Made by a program: the position numbers and the translations under genes. A DNA stretch of 64,000 nt from Cenococcum geophilum 1.58. Its lineage: Eukaryota > Ascomycota > Dothideomycetes > Gloniales > Gloniaceae. Where the stretch lies: NCBI GenBank assembly GCA_001692895.1, contig KV748201.1, positions 1,984,001 through 2,048,000 on the forward strand, read 5' to 3'. Every line of letters begins with the position of its first letter. The stretch's first letter is position 1. Shown here piece after piece: positions 59,426 to 64,000 of the stretch. The notes under the pieces are model-generated. The model was not told the DNA's origin. It was given only the letters and a program-made list of their open reading frames with translations, and did no database searches.

Positions 59426-60409
59426 ACTGTTTTATAATATATTTTAAAAGTATAAGACCTTTCCTGCTCTTCTTACGACAATAATATACTATAAGTATTT
59501 AGCTTTGCTAGTATAGCACATATATATAGCTAAAAAGTAGCTACTAAGAGTAGCAGATATAGGCTAAAAGAAAGGTAGATTAAGAGCTAGTATATATAAT
59601 AAAGAAGCCGCAGTTATCTTATAGGAGAGTATAGAAAGTCCTACACCTAATCTCCTACTAAAAACTTTACCAGCTCCTCCATACTAGAGTCTAGAGCATA
59701 TATTATAAACTTTATATACTGCTTTTTATTCTCAATTAAATTTAATATTACTTTTCCGTTACTATACCAGCCATAGCTATCCTCTACAAGGCTGTAGTAC
59801 TGCTTAAATTATATAAATAACTTATTAGATTTAAACCTTTTTGGCCTAGGCTCGCCAGTTCCTATATTTAGGATAAAGTGGTATATTAGGGCAGAGGATA
59901 TATATTCTGCTAAATCTAATAAACTTAGCTAGTTCTAAAAGTTAAATTAGCAAATATTATAGTAGTAGTAGGGCCCTAGATTTTCTAGCTTACTCTAGAG
60001 CTCTCCCTTTAAGACAGACTTAGCGGACTAGTTTAGCCTACTCTAGAGCTCTCTATTTAGGACAGACTTAGTAAACTAGTCTAGCCTACTCTAGAGCTCT
60101 CCCTTTAAGACAGACTTAGTAGATTAGATAGTATAGCCTAACTTACCAATAAATAGCCTAAGTTAATAATCGCGTTAGTTTCGTTGTCGCTAAGGCTTAT
60201 GAAAAACCTCTCTCTTATGTCATCACTTAGATCCGCTATAAGGTCGTCAAGGTTATCTTTATATAGGTCCTTGATAATTTCTATAATTAATTAATTTGGC
60301 ATTAGGCCCACAGCATGTTTAATAACTGTGGGCTAAAGCCGTAGCTAGATTCCAGATTACCGTTTTTTAGATATTTAGTTCTAGCTGCCTAAAAGGTTAG
60401 CATAGGCTT
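59426..60409. other. RIP-degraded sequence with 48-bp triplication
   Basis: Three tandem 48-bp units, each starting TACTCTAGAGCTCTC, lie at 59991-60139 (16 codons per unit). On the minus strand about 60285-60150 reads IIEIIKDLYKDNLDD and IRERFFISLSDNE, protein-like but unrecognised, and may be the continuation of the fossil gene at 60410. Confidence 0.5.
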
Positions 60410-60775
60410 CTATAACGGGTTAGAGAATAATAATAGGTAGTAAAACACCGGATATATACTAACCGCTAATAACAGTGCTATAAAAGTTGTCCGTTCCCTT
60501 AAACCTAGTTCTATACTCCCTAATTATATAATATATTACTATTAAAATAAAAGCAATAGTATTACTAGTAAGCTTTTTAAATATATTATAAGAGCAGGGT
60601 AATTAGGCAAGGCCGTTTCTTCCTCTACCGTAAAATATACTAGCTATGTTAGCAACTATCGCGTCAGAATGGAAGCGGTTATCACTTAGCTATTGACTCT
60701 TATTAGCATTTTACTAAATAGCATAGGTAAAATACCTTTGTGTAATCCAGCGCAATAAAATTGTAATCAGTTAGT
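60410..60775 (-). pseudogene. Fossil ORF resembling the fungal DUF6532 domain
   Basis: One minus-strand frame with scattered stops reads LRWITQRYFTYAI, then NRFHSDAIVANIASIFYG, NIFKKLTSNTIAFILIVIY and IIREYRTRFKGTDNFYSTV. The pattern of an R/H..D segment, then an I/V-rich helix and a YRTG-like turn before F.S resembles DUF6532, a domain of unknown function in fungi, often in repeat-rich genomes. This is recall of a pattern, not a search result. Stops sit at Gln/Trp positions, consistent with RIP. Confidence 0.35.
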
Positions 60776-61430
60776 AGTTCCACAATCAGTTTGGGCGCGT
60801 TATTAAACCCTAGCCTATACACCTCCCTTATAACTATATGAGCCTTTATAATTACATAATTCCTAAAGTTCCCTATTATGTTAAATAGCTATATATAATA
60901 TTAAGATTGTTAGTAGATAATTTAATACAATATTTCTAGTATATAGATACCTTACAAGCGGACACCGGGTTAGGAATACAATTAGCTTTTTTTTACACTA
61001 CTTTCGGCTGCTTTAAAATAGCTTCTAACTATATCTTTTTCATTATATCCTTAATAAGGCCTAAAAAGCGGTCGAACTATAGGTCAATAAGATACCCATC
61101 ACAAGTCCCAGAGTTAGTTACCAGCCTTACTAGTAAAATGGACCTATAAAGCGCAAATATGGGCTTATATCTCTTAGGTGGATTTTCTTTTATATGTCGC
61201 CGTTATAATGTCTAAAGGTACTCTTCTCTTACCTGTATTGCGGTAGTTAGGTTAAAATTGTCATAGTCCAACTTGTCCTTACTTTCCCTAGTACTATCCA
61301 GGTCCCCTTTAAATTAAATACTAGATTAGTGTACTCTATATTAAAGGGAGGTCACTTGTTTCGTAGACGAAGCTATATTAGGGTTTAGGCGAATATGGCT
61401 TACTAGGGAGAATATAAAGCCAAATATTAG
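60776..61430. other. RIP-degraded sequence, possible N-terminal part of the same fossil
   Basis: Minus-strand text includes NAPKLIVELLTDYNFIALDY near 60800-60755 but frames change. At 60956 AAGCGGACACCGGGTT matches AAGCGGATATCGGGTT at 41794, differing only by two C-to-T changes, which links this block to the 35-42 kb unit. Nothing else seen. Confidence 0.35.
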
Positions 61431-61550
61431 TTATTTACGTAATAAGGTTCGGATTAGGCGCGCAAAAAAGTATTTCAAACTAGCACGCAATTATTTACGC
61501 GGTAAGGTACGGATTAGGTATATAGGAGAGTATTTTAAACCAATACGCAA
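61431..61550 (+). repeat. 60-bp direct repeat, two units
   Basis: Units start TTATTTACGTAATAAGG (61431) and TTATTTACGCGGTAAGG (61491). Both end CACGCAA/TACGCAA. Confidence 0.8.
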
Positions 61551-61849
61551 TTATTAAGAGCCAGAGGTATATTGTGAAGATGCTACTTTTTATAGCAGTA
61601 GGCGGTTAGATAGTAAAGAGAGTGTTTTATTTACTAGGGCTTACCAAATGCTAAATAGTAGAGGAGACTATTAAGTATTATAGTTAGACTCTAGTTATAT
61701 ATAAAGGTATAACCTACCTTAACTAAAAGATTAAGACTTCGCGTCTTTAATTAAGCTAGTTCTACTACTAGATCATTAACAGATTTAGTAGATTTATTAA
61801 TATTTAGTCGCTATTGTTTTGTAGAAGAAGCAGGTATAGACTTATAGTT

Positions 61850-62155
61850 ACTATCCTTATTATTAGAGATTACCCTTTTTAGCCAGAGGTGGCTATATAT
61901 ATTCTATACATTATTAGCTAGCTTAATATATTATATACGACGTTAATAGGGTCTATTACATACCTGCTCCTTTTTATATTTAGATATAACTAGACCAGAG
62001 TCGCTATTTTTATTATTGGATATTACCCTTTTAAGCTAGAGGCGGCTATATATATTCTATACATTATTAGCCAGCTTAATATATTATATTTAACGTTAAT
62101 AGGGTCTATTACGTGCCTACTCCTCTTTGTGCCTAGATATAACTAGACCAAAGTT
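61850..62155 (+). repeat. 153-bp direct repeat, two units
   Basis: Both contain GGCTATATATATTCTATACA followed by TTATTAG/TTATTAGC and TAATAGGGTCTATTAC. The period is 153 bp, which equals 51 codons, but no frame stands out. Confidence 0.8.
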
Positions 62156-62172
62156 ATAATATTACTCATTCT

Positions 62173-62244
62173 AGCTAGGTTCCACGTGCTCGTTTTAGCT
62201 AGGTTCTATATACTTGTCCTAGCTAGGTTTTATATGCTTGTTCT
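62173..62244 (+). repeat. 24-bp tandem repeat, three units
   Basis: Three copies of a unit beginning AGCTAGGTTC/T, e.g. AGCTAGGTTCCACGTGCTCG. The first unit keeps CA/CG; the others carry TA instead, a small-scale picture of RIP. Confidence 0.8.
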
Positions 62245-64000
62245 CCATTAACACATTCTTTCTTCCGTTAGCTAGGACGTGGGCAACTTCTAACAGTAAG
62301 CTAGGTAGAGACGTAAGGTTAATTGTACTAGTTATCCTTATTTCCTTATTTTATGTTAACTTAAAGTAGGGTTCTTGCTACTAGTTTAAGTGTTTAATAA
62401 CGCGTTTTTACGTTTATCTGCTATAGTAATACTCCTATATTTGCCTAGTTAGCAGAAGGTATAGCTTATAGCTAAAATAGGTTACCTTATAGCTGTTTCT
62501 GTAATGTCTAGGGCGTATATAGATTAACAACTTAAAAGAATATATACTAGTATAGTATATATTAGACTAATAGCAGTATTAGTAGGAGTATTATTGCTAT
62601 AGTGCTTGCAAATGACTTAAATAGGGGTGCATTTATTGTAATTAGCTGCTAGTTCTAACCGGTTGTGGTTAAGCCGCAACCGCGACCTATTAACTCGCGT
62701 TAAGTTAGTAGTTAAGAAAACATTGTTATATAGTTAAAGATTATCTAATACTATTTACTATTATATATAAAATTGTTTTATTTTATTAGCATATCCCTTA
62801 GCAGATATAGTATACGTATACAAAAGGTTAAACGTCAATCCTAGTAACAAAAGTAGTAGGCTAATAAGGCTCATGTCTGAATTTAATAGGGAGGTACCTT
62901 ATTAAACCACTTTACCCACCTAGGGCACTAGCTTTTAGATCCTATACCTTATTCCGGTCCACCTATACTAGATTTAACACCTGTTTCGCGCTTAAAGCGA
63001 AGCTTATCCACCTTATCTATATAGCTCGCTAGTGTAGATAATACTAGGGTAGGTATAGGCGGTATATAGGATAGTAATCACACTTCTATATAGTCATATC
63101 GCTATATTCCACACCCTTATATAACACCTAGTATTTCTACCGCAAATATCCAACGTTATTCTTCCGCGTCGTCAACCCCGCTAACCTATAGTAAGCCTAA
63201 CCTATCCCCTATATATATATCGCAATAGCAATCAAATTCAGTAGAATAGTAAGGAAAGCGTAAGCATAGATATAAGGATTGGGTATTAGATATTAAGAGT
63301 AAGCTAGGGACAGTATTAATATATATTACCCTAATAAGTTTACCGAAAAGAACAGGTATAAACCTTAGGCTTTGTCATCCAATCCCCTTAGGCGTTTTAA
63401 GAATGCTAGATAAGTTATAAGAATATCTTAGGTTATATTATTTTAAAACTCCCTCGCCTAATAGTATACTAAGGGGCTCTATTAAGCCGTCTACCTTTAT
63501 ATATAGTAATCTATTAAACTAGTAAGCATTCCAGATAAAGCAATAGCTTTAAGGCGCATAATCTATGCTACGGTTATAGTTGCCTTTGCCTTTTCTATTA
63601 CGGGTTAAGGCGTAGAGTAAGGGCTCTTTTTTAACTAGGAGAGGTTTTTTGGGATAGCTATGGGTTAAGTATCGCCTTAGTATTAACCCGTTTACCAGTT
63701 CTACCTATTCTTATATATATAGAGTACAAGTTATTTAGTGAAGGCAAGGGTGCGGAAATAGAGGGTAAGTAATTATATTATTTTTGGCTGGTAGCGCAGA
63801 CTATAAATATAAGTTAGTGACGCTGGCTTAACTTTAAGCAGTAACCTACTCATTTTTCTTTATTCTATTATAAATAAAAACCTATCCATTTCTTATAGAA
63901 ACATATCCTCAACTATACTACGCCATTTCTCTTTATTTATAAGCTGAATTCGTCCTCTAGCTATCTTATCGCTAACGTAGTAGTAAAGCGTTTCGCTTTT
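62245..64000. other. RIP-degraded sequence, nothing recognised
   Basis: TA-rich with stops in all frames. A plus-strand stretch around 63370-63520 (LRLCHPIPLGVLRMLDKL) has a protein-like run, but I could not place it in a family. No terminal repeats or RNA genes were seen. It probably belongs to elements extending beyond the window. Confidence 0.4.

Noticed and set aside
1..64000. tRNA, rRNA or telomere-repeat sequences
   Set aside because: I looked for B-box-like GGTTCGAATCC, conserved rRNA blocks and TTAGGG arrays and found none.

Overview
The window is nuclear DNA of a filamentous ascomycete (Pezizomycotina). Evidence: spliceosomal introns of about 48-130 bp with fungal branch sites, a Zn2Cys6 regulator, a Dal5-type MFS transporter and a fungal capping-protein beta gene. 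Wide flanks also carry the signature of repeat-induced point mutation (RIP): they are rich in TA, poor in CA/TG, and every transposon frame is studded with TAA/TAG at former Gln/Trp codons. The species cannot be named from this. LAYOUT. 1-9.7 kb: RIP-degraded transposons: a Tad1-like LINE (minus strand), the 3' part of a Ty3/Gypsy chromovirus with its LTR, and an integrase fossil. 9.7-11.9 kb: a GC-rich dispersed repeat, then four tandem arrays (17-, 20- and 12-bp units and an AT-rich array). 11.9-29.5 kb: the gene island, not RIP-mutated apart from one inserted hAT element. 29.5-42.9 kb: a nest made of a pogo/Fot1 element with a hAT and a solo LTR inside it, a fossil DUF6589-type gene, a 1.94-kb tandem duplication and a fossil 17-residue-repeat gene. 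42.9-59.1 kb: an older Gypsy containing a complete younger Gypsy and a LINE. 59.1-64 kb: the second copy of the 9.7-kb repeat, then degraded sequence with a possible DUF6532-like fossil and short tandem repeats. GENE ISLAND, left to right: a multi-pass membrane-protein gene split by the hAT insertion; a 7-exon MFS transporter (minus); a small nuclear AT-hook/Myb-like protein (minus); an intact 8-exon F-actin capping protein beta gene (plus); a Zn2Cys6 transcription factor (plus); and a short-chain dehydrogenase (minus, convergent with the factor). The transporter, regulator and dehydrogenase could be a decayed metabolic neighbourhood, but the actin and nuclear genes between them are housekeeping, so that is weak. 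MOST UNUSUAL. (1) Three tandem duplications with 76-80 bp periods sit inside two genes, two shift the frame and the third adds a stop, and each junction lies at CATG. (2) Insertions can be read at base level from target duplications: hAT 8 bp (two elements), pogo TA, solo LTR 5 bp, Gypsy 5 bp, LINE 17 bp. (3) The 29.5-42.9 kb block holds degraded genes (DUF6589-like, Cys-rich, 17-residue repeats) and a recurring GCGGATAT motif that fit no standard transposon class I know. All exon structures were worked out by eye from splice signals and frame continuity; no database search was run.
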